A DNA stretch of 64,000 bases, taken from contig CAMHPQ010000001.1 in NCBI GenBank assembly GCA_946187035.1, forward strand, positions 1 through 64,000, read 5' to 3'. This DNA comes from an uncultured Clostridia bacterium (lineage in GTDB: Bacteria; Bacillota; Clostridia; Oscillospirales; Oscillospiraceae). This document shows, piece after piece, positions 8,329-16,047 of the stretch. The notes below the pieces were generated by a model. That model had not been told where the DNA came from, did not search any database, and was given only the letters and a program-made list of their open reading frames with translations. The number at the start of each line of letters is the position of its first letter. Within the stretch, counting starts at the first letter, position 1. A program made the position numbers and the translations under genes.

Positions 8329-9225
8329 ATGGGAAAAAGCATTCGCATCCACATTCTGACCTGCGGCTATATGCAGGTCTCCGAGTCGGTGCCCCTGGGC
8401 GACGGCAGGAGCCTGAAGAACGCAGGCCGTCAGCTGCTGGCAAAGGCCGAACGGCGCGTGACGCTGCCGGTGAACGCCTTTCTGATCGAGCACCCGGACG
8501 CGCTGATTCTGGTGGACACCGGCTGGTGCCGGGAGATCAGTCCCAGAGGGGTCTATGATCCGGCGGCGGTGAAGCAGGTGCTGCCGAGTCATCTGGCCTC
8601 CCTGTATCGGCCCTATGTGCCGGAGGGCATGGCCATTCATGAGCAGCTGGCCGCCCGGGGCATCCGTCCGGAGGATCTGGACATGGTGCTGCTGACCCAT
8701 CTGGACCCGGACCACGTGGCCGGCATCCGCCATGTGAAAAACGCAAAGCGGATTCTGGTTCCCGAGGACGAGTACTTCTGGAACTGCCGCTTCGTCTATC
8801 AGGCGCGGCAGCCGAAAAAGCTCTTCGAGGGGATTTCCATGGAGCGGTTCTGGTACCGGGGCTCGGATCTGGGCACGAACCGCTGGGCCTACGACGTCCT
8901 GGGAGACGAGACGATCCTCTGCGTGAACATCCCCGGCCACACGGACGGACTCTGCTCCGTGATCGTGCAGAACGGGGAGCTGCTGGAGCACAAGCGGAAA
9001 TTTGCGCTGCTCACCTCCGACGCGGCCTATCTGCCGAAAAACTGGCAGGAGGACATCATCCCCGGGCTGGGCTTTGACGTCACCCTCCAGCGAAAGGGGG
9101 TCCGCTGGATCAAGGAGCAGGCCGCCATGGGCAGCTGTGTCGGCGTCTTCACCAGCCACGACCCGGATTTGCAGCCCCAGACCGTCGAGGTTCCCTTCTG
9201 GGACAAAAATGCGCAGACTGAATGA
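8329..9225 (+). CDS. MBL-fold metallohydrolase, N-acyl homoserine lactonase-like group
   Basis: The protein has a metallo-beta-lactamase fold with an N-terminal strand region, LILVDTGW, and the metal-binding motif THLDPDHVAG (HxDxDH). The third-ligand region is NIPGHTDG and a later metal-binding Asp lies in LLTSDAAY. Length (298 residues) and layout match the AhlS/AttM-like group, which includes lactonases and many uncharacterised clostridial hydrolases. I chose the ATG at 8329 (MGKSIRIHIL) because AAGGAAGGG lies 7 nt upstream; the track start at 8308 lacks a site. It overlaps the next gene by 17 nt, so the two are cotranscribed. The substrate is not predictable. Confidence 0.87.
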   Translation: MGKSIRIHILTCGYMQVSESVPLGDGRSLKNAGRQLLAKAERRVTLPVNAFLIEHPDALILVDTGWCREISPRGVYDPAAVKQVLPSHLASLYRPYVPEGMAIHEQLAARGIRPEDLDMVLLTHLDPDHVAGIRHVKNAKRILVPEDEYFWNCRFVYQARQPKKLFEGISMERFWYRGSDLGTNRWAYDVLGDETILCVNIPGHTDGLCSVIVQNGELLEHKRKFALLTSDAAYLPKNWQEDIIPGLGFDVTLQRKGVRWIKEQAAMGSCVGVFTSHDPDLQPQTVEVPFWDKNAQTE

Positions 9226-10087
9226 CGTTCTGAGGGAGGAATACGGCGAGAAGGTCTACAAGCTCTCCCTGTCCTCCGGATGCACCTGTCCCAACCGGGA
9301 CGGCACCGTGGGCTATGGCGGCTGCACCTTCTGCTCCGCAGGCGGCTCCGGGGATTTCGCGGCGGACTTCGCGCCGTTGTCAGAACAGATCGAGGACGCG
9401 AAGCGGCGCATTCAGAGCAAGACGGACGCCAAAAAGTTTATCGCCTATTTTCAGTCCTACACCAACACCTACGGCGATCTGCAGCGGCTGGAGGCCCTCT
9501 ACTCCGAGGCCATCCGCCGGGAGGAGGTCGTGATCCTCTCCCTGGGCACCCGCCCGGACTGTCTGGGGCCGGAGGTTCTGGCCATGCTGGATCGCTTGAA
9601 CCGCATCAAGCCGGTCTGGGTGGAGCTGGGGCTCCAGACCATCCACGAGCAGACCGCCGAAGCCTTCCACCGGAGCTATTCCCTCCCGGTCTTTGAGACC
9701 GCCTACGCAGCCTTGAAGCAGCTGGGGATCACCGTGATCGTGCACGTGATCTACTCCCTGCCCGGCGAGACCCGGGAGGACATGCTGGACACGGTGCGGT
9801 ATCTGGCCGCGCTGGAGCCGCCCATCGACGGGGTGAAGCTCCAGATGCTCCACATTCTCAGGGGCACGCAGCTGGGCGCGGACTATGAAGCCGCCCCCTT
9901 TCCCCTGCTGACGCTGGAGGAATACGCCGAGCTGATCGCAGAGAGTCTGCGCATCCTGCCGGAGGACACGGTGCTCCACCGGATGACCGGGGACGCCCCC
10001 GGAAAGCTGCTGATGGCGCCGGAATGGACCAGAAACAAAAAAAGGGTGCTGAACACCCTCAATCAAGCCATAAAAATGCATCCCTGA
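9209..10087 (+). CDS. TIGR01212-family (YhcC-type) radical SAM protein
   Basis: The track ORF starts at 9002 inside the previous gene. The true start is most likely ATG 9209 (MRRLNDVLREEYG), giving 292 residues. The cysteines CTCPNRDG and GGCTFC follow the YhcC-type iron-sulfur arrangement. SLGTRPDCL, WVELGLQTIHEQTA and YSLPGETREDM are hallmarks of the Elp3/YhcC group of radical SAM enzymes. The family cleaves S-adenosylmethionine with a [4Fe-4S] cluster; its physiological substrate is not established. The start overlaps the MBL-fold gene by 17 nt, so coupling is likely. Confidence 0.9.
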   Translation: MRRLNDVLREEYGEKVYKLSLSSGCTCPNRDGTVGYGGCTFCSAGGSGDFAADFAPLSEQIEDAKRRIQSKTDAKKFIAYFQSYTNTYGDLQRLEALYSEAIRREEVVILSLGTRPDCLGPEVLAMLDRLNRIKPVWVELGLQTIHEQTAEAFHRSYSLPVFETAYAALKQLGITVIVHVIYSLPGETREDMLDTVRYLAALEPPIDGVKLQMLHILRGTQLGADYEAAPFPLLTLEEYAELIAESLRILPEDTVLHRMTGDAPGKLLMAPEWTRNKKRVLNTLNQAIKMHP

Positions 10088-10111
10088 CGGACAAGGTCGG
10101 GGATGCTTTTT
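10072..10111. terminator. Bidirectional terminator between convergent operons
   Basis: GCATCCC (10078-10084) pairs with GGGATGC (10100-10106), flanked by A-rich sequence on the left and TTTTT on the right. The stop codon of the radical SAM gene lies in the loop. It can serve both the plus-strand operon and the minus-strand gene ending at 10120. Confidence 0.8.
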
Positions 10112-10119
10112 GTTTGTTC

Positions 10120-11058
10120 TCAGCCGCCGAAGCCGATGCAGCCGGTGCGGCCCTCGCCGGTCTGGATGAAATGCAAAATTCGCTCGATCCGGATGGCTCT
10201 GCTGACGGCGCCCAGCATGCTCTCGTGGCTGAAGGTCAGCAGGAACAGGCCCGCCAGCGCAGTGCAGTTGGTGAACCGCACCCGTCTTCTGCCGTGGAAG
10301 CCGAAGTACTTCTTCTCCAACTGATAGGCTCTGCCGAACATCAGATTCAGGGCCGCGTAGACGTCCTGAAACTGCTCCGCCGTCAGCCGCTCGGTGAAGG
10401 CGGTCTCGCCGTTGTAGTTCACCACCACGGTGGCGTCAACGGACTCGGTGAGATCCCGCTCGTTGCGCTTCGGGGCCTGGATGTAGCGGAGATCGTACCG
10501 GGTGGTGCTCTCCCGGTCCAGAATGATGTGGGTGTTCTCCGCCGTCAGGCCATTGTCGTTGGGCGTAATCGTCACCAATTCCTGTTCGATGCCCTCCTGC
10601 AGCTCTCTGGCCCGCAGCTCGGAAAAGAACCCCGCCGCACCGCCAAGGAGCTCAAACAGATGCAGACATCTGGCAACCCCCGCGTTGGGACATAAGGAAT
10701 TGAAATCCGCGAAGGGCTTTCCCTTCAAAAGCTCATTCATGCCGATCTGCAGCGCTCGGAAATCGCAGCGCTTTCCCTGGCTGCCAAGACAGTTTTCGTC
10801 CAGAGAGAGGCCCCGTACCACGCCGTCCTCGTCCAGCAGCACCACGGCCAGCACCGGCACCTCCCGATTCAGGTCGCCGAAGTGGTAGACGCTCTTCTGC
10901 CAGGCCACCACGTTCCAGCCGGCGTCGCTTTTCCGCACGTCGGTGCCGCGATAGCGGGTGATCAGGGTGCTGCGGTCCGGGCTGTGGGCGTCGAAGACGA
11001 AGCTGTGGTCAAAGACCGCGTCCAGCTCTTTCAGGTCGCGCCGAAGCTCCAGCTTCAT
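10120..11058 (-). CDS. Unrecognised protein in an acyl carrier protein operon
   Basis: I do not recognise this 312-residue protein. It has no signal peptide and only one marginally hydrophobic stretch near the C-terminus (CTALAGLFLLTFS). It is mixed alpha/beta with several isolated cysteines and a charged middle part. The N-terminal region (LDAVFDHSFVFDAH) and the central NPDxNGL-like segment (ITPNDNGLTAENTH) may be useful for a profile search. Its ATG overlaps the ACP stop by 4 nt (ATGA), so it is translationally coupled to the carrier protein. By position it is a candidate enzyme or partner acting on an acyl-ACP made by the upstream ligase; that is inference only. Confidence 0.6.
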   Translation of the reverse strand: MKLELRRDLKELDAVFDHSFVFDAHSPDRSTLITRYRGTDVRKSDAGWNVVAWQKSVYHFGDLNREVPVLAVVLLDEDGVVRGLSLDENCLGSQGKRCDFRALQIGMNELLKGKPFADFNSLCPNAGVARCLHLFELLGGAAGFFSELRARELQEGIEQELVTITPNDNGLTAENTHIILDRESTTRYDLRYIQAPKRNERDLTESVDATVVVNYNGETAFTERLTAEQFQDVYAALNLMFGRAYQLEKKYFGFHGRRRVRFTNCTALAGLFLLTFSHESMLGAVSRAIRIERILHFIQTGEGRTGCIGFGG

Positions 11059-11285
11059 TGGTTCACCGCCTCCCCCACCACGCGGTACACGTCCGCCACG
11101 GTGACGATCTCACCCCAGAAGGAGCTGGGCAGCGTGACGCCGAATTCCTCCTGCGCCTGCAGCACCACGTCCGCCAGATCGAAGCTGGTGAGCCCCAGAT
11201 CCGCAATGAGCCGCTTTTCGGGGGTGATCTCCTCGGGGTCGATGTCCAGCGTCTCCGCGAGAATCTGCCGAATCTGTTCTTCCAT
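11055..11285 (-). CDS. Acyl carrier protein, stand-alone
   Basis: This 76-residue acidic helical protein has the phosphopantetheine attachment motif in the form DLGLTSFDLAD, where the serine replaces the usual DSL context. The four-helix ACP pattern is otherwise normal (IRQILAETLDIDPEEITPEKRLIADLG). The start has an AGGAGG site 7-8 nt upstream. It lies between an AMP-forming ligase and an unknown protein rather than in a fatty-acid synthesis cluster. It is therefore probably dedicated to a specialised acyl chain. Confidence 0.9.
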   Translation of the reverse strand: MEEQIRQILAETLDIDPEEITPEKRLIADLGLTSFDLADVVLQAQEEFGVTLPSSFWGEIVTVADVYRVVGEAVNQ

Positions 11286-11299
11286 GCCGGGTGCCTCCT

Positions 11300-12865
11300 T
11301 TAATACCGTTTGATTTTCTGGGTTGCCGTTTTTTCAAAAGGCTCGCTGCGCAAAACCAGCGCGCCGATGTGCTCATGGGGCTTCAGGGTCTGGTTGATTT
11401 TGTCGATCTCCCGATAGACCGCGTCCCGATCCGGCAGAATCGCCCGATCCGTGTAGACCTCCGCGGTGATCTTGCCGTTTTTCTCATAGACCAGCGCGTC
11501 CTGGACGCCCTCCACCCGGTAGAGCTTCTCCTCCAGCATCTCGGGGGAGACGTTCTCACCGTTGGAGAGGACGATCAGGTTTTTCTTTCGGCCCAGGAAC
11601 CAGAGATAGCCGTCCTTGTCCACACGGCCCAGGTCGCCGGTGTGGAACCAGCCGTCCCGGTAGGCCTCGCGGTTGCCCTCGGGGTCGTTGTAGTATCCGG
11701 GAGAGACGCTGTCGCCCCGGACGCAGATCTCCCCGTCGATGATTTTCGTCTCGCAGCAGGGGAAGGTTCTGCCGATGGAGCCGAAGCGGTTGGCGTGGGG
11801 GACGTTGGCCGCCACGATGGGGCTGCACTCGGTGATGCCGTAGCCCTGGATCACCGTGATGCCCAGGCAGCGGTAGAACTCCACCAGCTCCGGGTCCAGC
11901 GCAGCGCCTCCGCAGAGGAAGTAGCGAAGATTGTGGCCCACCACGTCATAGACGTCGCCGAAAAGCCTGTGGCTCAGGTCGATGCCGAAGCGGAGGAAGA
12001 ACCGGTTGATTTTCAGGCCCTTTTGCAGCAGCTCCAGCTTCCCGGCCTTTTTGGCGGTTTTGAGAATCTCCCGGTGGATGGTCTGGAGCACCAGCGGCAC
12101 CACCACCAGGATGGAAGGCTCATATTTTTTCAGATTGGATTTTACGGTTAAAAGGCTCTCGTTGATGTACATTTTCCCGCCGCAGTGGAGCACGCCCACG
12201 ATGTTGGTCATGATCTCGAAGGTGTGGCTGGGCGGCAGCACCGAGAGGCCGGAATCCTCCGGCGACAGCGGCAGCTGGGACATGGCGGCGGAGCAGTGGC
12301 TGCCCATGTTCCGGTGGGTCAGCAGGACGCAGCGGCTCTGGGCCGTGGTGCCGCTGGTGAAATACAGCGCGGCAGGGGCGTCGGGATCCAGCTTCGGCCA
12401 GTCCTCCTCCGTCATCTCCGAGAGGGTTTTCAAAAGCCCGTGGAATTCCATGGTCTGCAGCGTCGGGATCGCCGATTTCAGCGCGGCGGCCTCGGCCTCG
12501 CAGCTCTGGTCATAGAGCAGAACCGAGCTGTCCGAGCGGCGGACACAGTTGATCAGCTCCTCCGCTTTGGTGCCAAGATGCAGCGGCACTGCCACGCAGC
12601 CGCCGGAGAGCACCGCGAAATAGCAGCTGAGCCACGCGGCGCCGTTTGGCCCCAGGATGGCAATGTGCGCACCGGTCAGCTTCTGTTCCCTCGCCCAGAC
12701 TGTGAAGCGCCCGCAGAAAGCCTTTAATTCCGCGCCGGTCACGAAGGGCATGGCGGGGTCGCTGCTGAAAAAGAACTTCCCCTCCGGGAACTGCGCGCCC
12801 GCGTGAAGAACCACCTCCCGCAGGTTGGCGTAGTGCACCTGCTCCGGCGGCTGGATTCGCTTCAT
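11300..12865 (-). CDS. AMP-forming acyl-CoA/acyl-ACP ligase
   Basis: This 521-residue ANL-superfamily enzyme has the phosphate-binding loop FTSGTTAQSR (A3), the motif GYGITECSPI (A5), and DGWFHTGDLG (A7). A C-terminal lysine in TATQKIKRY is the position of the adenylation lysine. It would activate a fatty or other carboxylic acid with ATP and pass it to CoA or, given the adjacent ACP gene, to the carrier protein's phosphopantetheine. The substrate is unknown. It is the first gene of a three-gene operon and is preceded by an AT-rich regulatory region. Confidence 0.9.
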   Translation of the reverse strand: MKRIQPPEQVHYANLREVVLHAGAQFPEGKFFFSSDPAMPFVTGAELKAFCGRFTVWAREQKLTGAHIAILGPNGAAWLSCYFAVLSGGCVAVPLHLGTKAEELINCVRRSDSSVLLYDQSCEAEAAALKSAIPTLQTMEFHGLLKTLSEMTEEDWPKLDPDAPAALYFTSGTTAQSRCVLLTHRNMGSHCSAAMSQLPLSPEDSGLSVLPPSHTFEIMTNIVGVLHCGGKMYINESLLTVKSNLKKYEPSILVVVPLVLQTIHREILKTAKKAGKLELLQKGLKINRFFLRFGIDLSHRLFGDVYDVVGHNLRYFLCGGAALDPELVEFYRCLGITVIQGYGITECSPIVAANVPHANRFGSIGRTFPCCETKIIDGEICVRGDSVSPGYYNDPEGNREAYRDGWFHTGDLGRVDKDGYLWFLGRKKNLIVLSNGENVSPEMLEEKLYRVEGVQDALVYEKNGKITAEVYTDRAILPDRDAVYREIDKINQTLKPHEHIGALVLRSEPFEKTATQKIKRY

Positions 12866-12890
12866 CTCGGCACCTCTTTCAATTCATATC

Positions 12891-12920
12891 AAAATAGTAG
12901 GCTTATCTTGATTTTATCAA
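12891..12920 (-). promoter_or_regulatory. Possible promoter and operator of the acyl ligase operon
   Basis: On the minus strand, TTGATA and TATTTT are 18 nt apart. The -35 box overlaps the perfect inverted repeat TTGATTTTATCAA (12908-12920), which could be a repressor site. The regulator is not encoded nearby. The rest of the 255-nt gap to the DUF4003 gene shows only the hairpin at 13071-13099. Confidence 0.4.
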
Positions 12921-13070
12921 CGTCGCGTCAAGTTGTCAACCGTTTAACAGGAATTCTCTTTTTTACACAAATTCCCTGTCCAAAGCTTGACGACAAAAAA
13001 TGGTTTTTGTGTGTTTTATCAGCCGTGGCCGGGACAACTGTCTCTTTCCGGGTTTTGCCTGAAAACGCCG

Positions 13071-13099
13071 GAGCCACGGAAGAAAACATTCCGTGGCTC
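13071..13099 (-). terminator. Hairpin after the DUF4003 gene
   Basis: A perfect 10-bp stem (GAGCCACGGA/TCCGTGGCTC) with a 9-nt loop lies about 20 nt after the stop. On the minus strand it is followed only by CGGCGTTTT, so the T-tract is short and displaced. It is probably a weak terminator or 3' stabiliser. Confidence 0.5.
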
Positions 13100-13120
13100 A
13101 GCAGATTGCCCCAGCGGCGG

Positions 13121-14107
13121 TCAGTTGGAGGCTGCGGCGGTGGAGTTGTTGGTGGAGCTGATGATGATCATCATCATGATGGTGATCTCGATGGAGATGA
13201 TCACCGACAGCACCGTGCTCATGACGGCGCCCTCCACGGCGGCGTTCTCCGGGATATTGTTCAGGGCGGTGGTGGCGGCGGCGAACATCCGTCTGCTCTC
13301 TTTTCCGACGCCGAACACGCCGTGGAAGCCCTTCATCTGTTTGAGGGCGGCCTCGTGCTCCCTGGTCTGGCGCACGGCCTCCTCCACGGAGACGCCCGAG
13401 TTTGCAAGGACGCCCAGGATCGTCATATAGAAATCCGGCAGCCGCAGCTTGTTGGCCTTGAATTCATCATACATCCGGATGAATCTCGCGCTCTTCTCCT
13501 CCGCGGCTTCGCCGCTCATGGCCAGCACATGGCTCACGGTCTGGGCGGCGTTCTTGCTCAGGGGGAATCTGGATTTGAGGATCTGGTAACAGGCCTCCGT
13601 GTCCTCCAGCCGCGCCTCGAAGTCGCCGCCCTGCAGAGCGATCAGCGCCGCGAAGGGCATGTCGGTCTGATCGGTGAGGAAGGGGTGGTTCTTCCGGATC
13701 AGGGCGTAGAGCTCCCGGGTTCGCTCACACAGGGCCGGGAGGCCCGCAGGCTCCGCGTTTTCATAGAGCAGCAGCGCCGCCATGAGCCGGGACTCGTGCC
13801 CCAGCTTATACCCCTGACTCAGCGTGCGGTAGGTGGTTTCAAGGCCCTCCAGATAGCCCTCCGGGTCACGCTCCAGAGACATTTTCACCACCAGCGGCAG
13901 CTGCAGGTGGCCGCGGAAATCCGAGAACACGCCGTGCCGGGATTTCATGATTTTTCTGCACTCCCGGAGCTTTTCCGCGTCGGCAGTGCGGTTCTGGGCC
14001 GTGCAGATGAAGGCGCCGAGGATCTGCATGTTGAGATACTCCGTTTTGAACACGGAGCGGATGGTGTCGATATTGGCCGACAGCAGGCCGTCCTGAATCA
14101 GTTCCAT
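13121..14107 (-). CDS. DUF4003 family protein
   Basis: This 328-residue, mostly helical protein carries the DUF4003 pattern. Features include YKLGHESRLMAALLL, then a NHPFLTDQTDMPFAALIAL block and NAAQTVSHVLAMS. The C-terminal 40 residues form a strongly hydrophobic helix (IISIEITIMMMIII), so the protein may be membrane-tethered by its tail. The function of DUF4003 is unknown. The start has an AGGAGA site and a good promoter 35 nt upstream. It appears monocistronic. Confidence 0.8.
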   Translation of the reverse strand: MELIQDGLLSANIDTIRSVFKTEYLNMQILGAFICTAQNRTADAEKLRECRKIMKSRHGVFSDFRGHLQLPLVVKMSLERDPEGYLEGLETTYRTLSQGYKLGHESRLMAALLLYENAEPAGLPALCERTRELYALIRKNHPFLTDQTDMPFAALIALQGGDFEARLEDTEACYQILKSRFPLSKNAAQTVSHVLAMSGEAAEEKSARFIRMYDEFKANKLRLPDFYMTILGVLANSGVSVEEAVRQTREHEAALKQMKGFHGVFGVGKESRRMFAAATTALNNIPENAAVEGAVMSTVLSVIISIEITIMMMIIISSTNNSTAAASN

Positions 14108-14139
14108 GGCAATTCTCCTTTTTGCATCATATTGTAGTT

Positions 14140-14167
14140 ATCATATCACAAATGCGACGGGATGCAA
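14140..14167 (-). promoter_or_regulatory. Promoter of the DUF4003 gene
   Basis: On the minus strand, TTGCAT and TATGAT are separated by 16 nt, about 33 nt before the ATG. Confidence 0.55.
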
Positions 14168-14179
14168 AGCGCAAAAGTT

Positions 14180-14205
14180 CCCCCGCCTCCAACGGGAAGC
14201 GGGGG
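14180..14205 (-). terminator. Terminator after the MarR-ABC operon
   Basis: CCCCCGC pairs with GCGGGGG around a 12-nt loop, 13 nt after the last ABC gene. The minus-strand tail is AACTTTT, a moderate T-tract. Confidence 0.6.
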
Positions 14206-14217
14206 ATTTTCAGCGGG

Positions 14218-16047
14218 TCAGCCCGCCTGTTCAAATTGAGAGTTGTAGAGCTTGGCGTAAACGCCGTCTTTCTGCAGAAGCTGCTCGTGATTGCCCTGCT
14301 CCACGATGTCGCCGTTCTGCATCACCAGAATCACGTCGGCGTTCCGGATGGTGGAGAGCCGATGGGCGATGACGAAGCTGGTGCGTCCCTTCATCAGGGT
14401 CTCCATGGCGCTCTGGATCAGGTGCTCGGTGCGGGTGTCCACGGAGGAGGTGGCCTCGTCGAGAATCAGGATCGGATTGTCCGCCAGCAGAGCTCTGGCG
14501 ATGGTGATCAGCTGCTTCTGGCCCTGGGAGACGTTGGTGGCCTCCTCGTTGAGCTCCATCTGATACCCGCCGGGGAGCGCCCGGATAAACCGGTCCGCTC
14601 TTGCTGCCTTGGCGGCGGCGATGACCTCCTCGTCGGTGGCGTCCAGCCGTCCGTAGCGGATGTTCTCCATGATGGTGCCGTGGAACAGCCAGGTGTCCTG
14701 GAGCACCATGCCGAACTGCTCTCGGAGGTCGCCTCGTCTGAAGGCTGAGACCGGCTGCCCGCCCACGCGGATCTCGCCGCTGTCCACATCGTAATACCGC
14801 ATGAGCAGCTTCACGATGGTGGTCTTTCCGGCGCCGGTGGGGCCCACGATGGCCACCATCTTGCCGGGCTCCACGTCCAGATTGAAGTCGTGGATGACCG
14901 GCTGCTCCGGCTGGTAGCCAAAGCGGACGTGGTCAAAGGTCACGTGGCCGTCGATGCCCTGGAGGCTCACGGGATTGGCCGGATCGGGTAGCTCCTCAGG
15001 CTCCGAGAGGAACTCGAAGATGCGCTCCGCCGCCGCGGCCATGGACTGGAGCATGTTGGACACCTGGGCCAGCTGGGTGATGGGCTGGGTGAACCGCTTG
15101 ACATACTGGACAAAGGCCACGATGTCGCCGATGGTGATGGTGCCCTTGGCGGCCAGCATGGCGCCGGAGACCGCCACCGCCACATAGCCCAGGTTGCTGA
15201 TGAAGTTCATGATGGGCATCATCAGGCCGGAGAGGAACTGGCTCTTCCAGGCGGACTCAAAGAGCTTGCCGTTGGTCTCCCGGAAGGCCGCCAGCTCCGC
15301 TTCCTCCCGGTTGAAGGCCTTGACGATGTTGTGGCCGGAGAAGGTCTCTTCGATCTGGCCGTCGATGTCGCCCAGATATTTCTGCTGGGCGAAGAAGTGC
15401 TTCTGGGACTTCTTCACCACAACCAGCACGAACACCACGGACACCGGCAGGATGATCACGGTGATCAGGGTCATCAGCGGCGAGATGGACAGCATCATCA
15501 CCGTCACGCCGATCAGGGTGCAGACCGAGGTGATCAGCTGGGTGATGGACTGGTTCAGGGACTGGCCCAGGGTGTCCACGTCGTTGGTGATGCGGCTGAG
15601 CACGTCGCCCACGGTGTTGGACTCGAAATAGGCCAGGGGCATGCGGTTGATCTTTTTGCTGATGTCCTCCCGCAGCTGATAGCTGAGCTTCTGAGAGACG
15701 GTGGTCATGATCCAGCCCTGGACGAAGGCGAACACAGTGCTGAGCACATAGATGCCCATGAGGCCCAGGAGGATTCTGCCGATTTTGCCGAACTCGATAG
15801 AGCCGGCGCCGGTGATCTTGGCGATCAGGCCCTCGAACAGCTCCGTGGTGGCGTTGCCCAGAATCTTCGGGCCGATGACGTTGAACACGGTGGAGCCCAC
15901 AGCGAAGATCATGACGATGAGCACGGCGATCTTATACCGGCCCATATAGGCGATCAGCTTGCGGATGGTGCCCTTAAAATCCTTCGGCTTCTCTCCGGAG
16001 CGCCCCGGAGGGCCGTGGGGGGATCTTCTTTTCTGATTTTCAGCCAA
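14218..16047 (-). CDS. ABC exporter half-transporter, second subunit of a heterodimer
   Basis: This protein of about 609 residues has a six-helix ABC_membrane domain (about 40-330) and an ATPase domain. The ATPase domain has Walker A GPTGAGKTT, a signature NVSQGQKQ (degenerate LSGGQ) and Walker B ILILDEATSSVDTRTE. The track start at 16056 is a GTG too close to the ribosome-binding site. A TTG at 16047, 8 nt after GGAGG, is a better start and overlaps the previous gene by 8 nt. It pairs with the 721-residue subunit to form a multidrug or lipid exporter of the BmrCD/LmrCD type, regulated by the MarR protein at the head of the operon. Confidence 0.9.
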   Translation of the reverse strand: MAENQKRRSPHGPPGRSGEKPKDFKGTIRKLIAYMGRYKIAVLIVMIFAVGSTVFNVIGPKILGNATTELFEGLIAKITGAGSIEFGKIGRILLGLMGIYVLSTVFAFVQGWIMTTVSQKLSYQLREDISKKINRMPLAYFESNTVGDVLSRITNDVDTLGQSLNQSITQLITSVCTLIGVTVMMLSISPLMTLITVIILPVSVVFVLVVVKKSQKHFFAQQKYLGDIDGQIEETFSGHNIVKAFNREEAELAAFRETNGKLFESAWKSQFLSGLMMPIMNFISNLGYVAVAVSGAMLAAKGTITIGDIVAFVQYVKRFTQPITQLAQVSNMLQSMAAAAERIFEFLSEPEELPDPANPVSLQGIDGHVTFDHVRFGYQPEQPVIHDFNLDVEPGKMVAIVGPTGAGKTTIVKLLMRYYDVDSGEIRVGGQPVSAFRRGDLREQFGMVLQDTWLFHGTIMENIRYGRLDATDEEVIAAAKAARADRFIRALPGGYQMELNEEATNVSQGQKQLITIARALLADNPILILDEATSSVDTRTEHLIQSAMETLMKGRTSFVIAHRLSTIRNADVILVMQNGDIVEQGNHEQLLQKDGVYAKLYNSQFEQAG

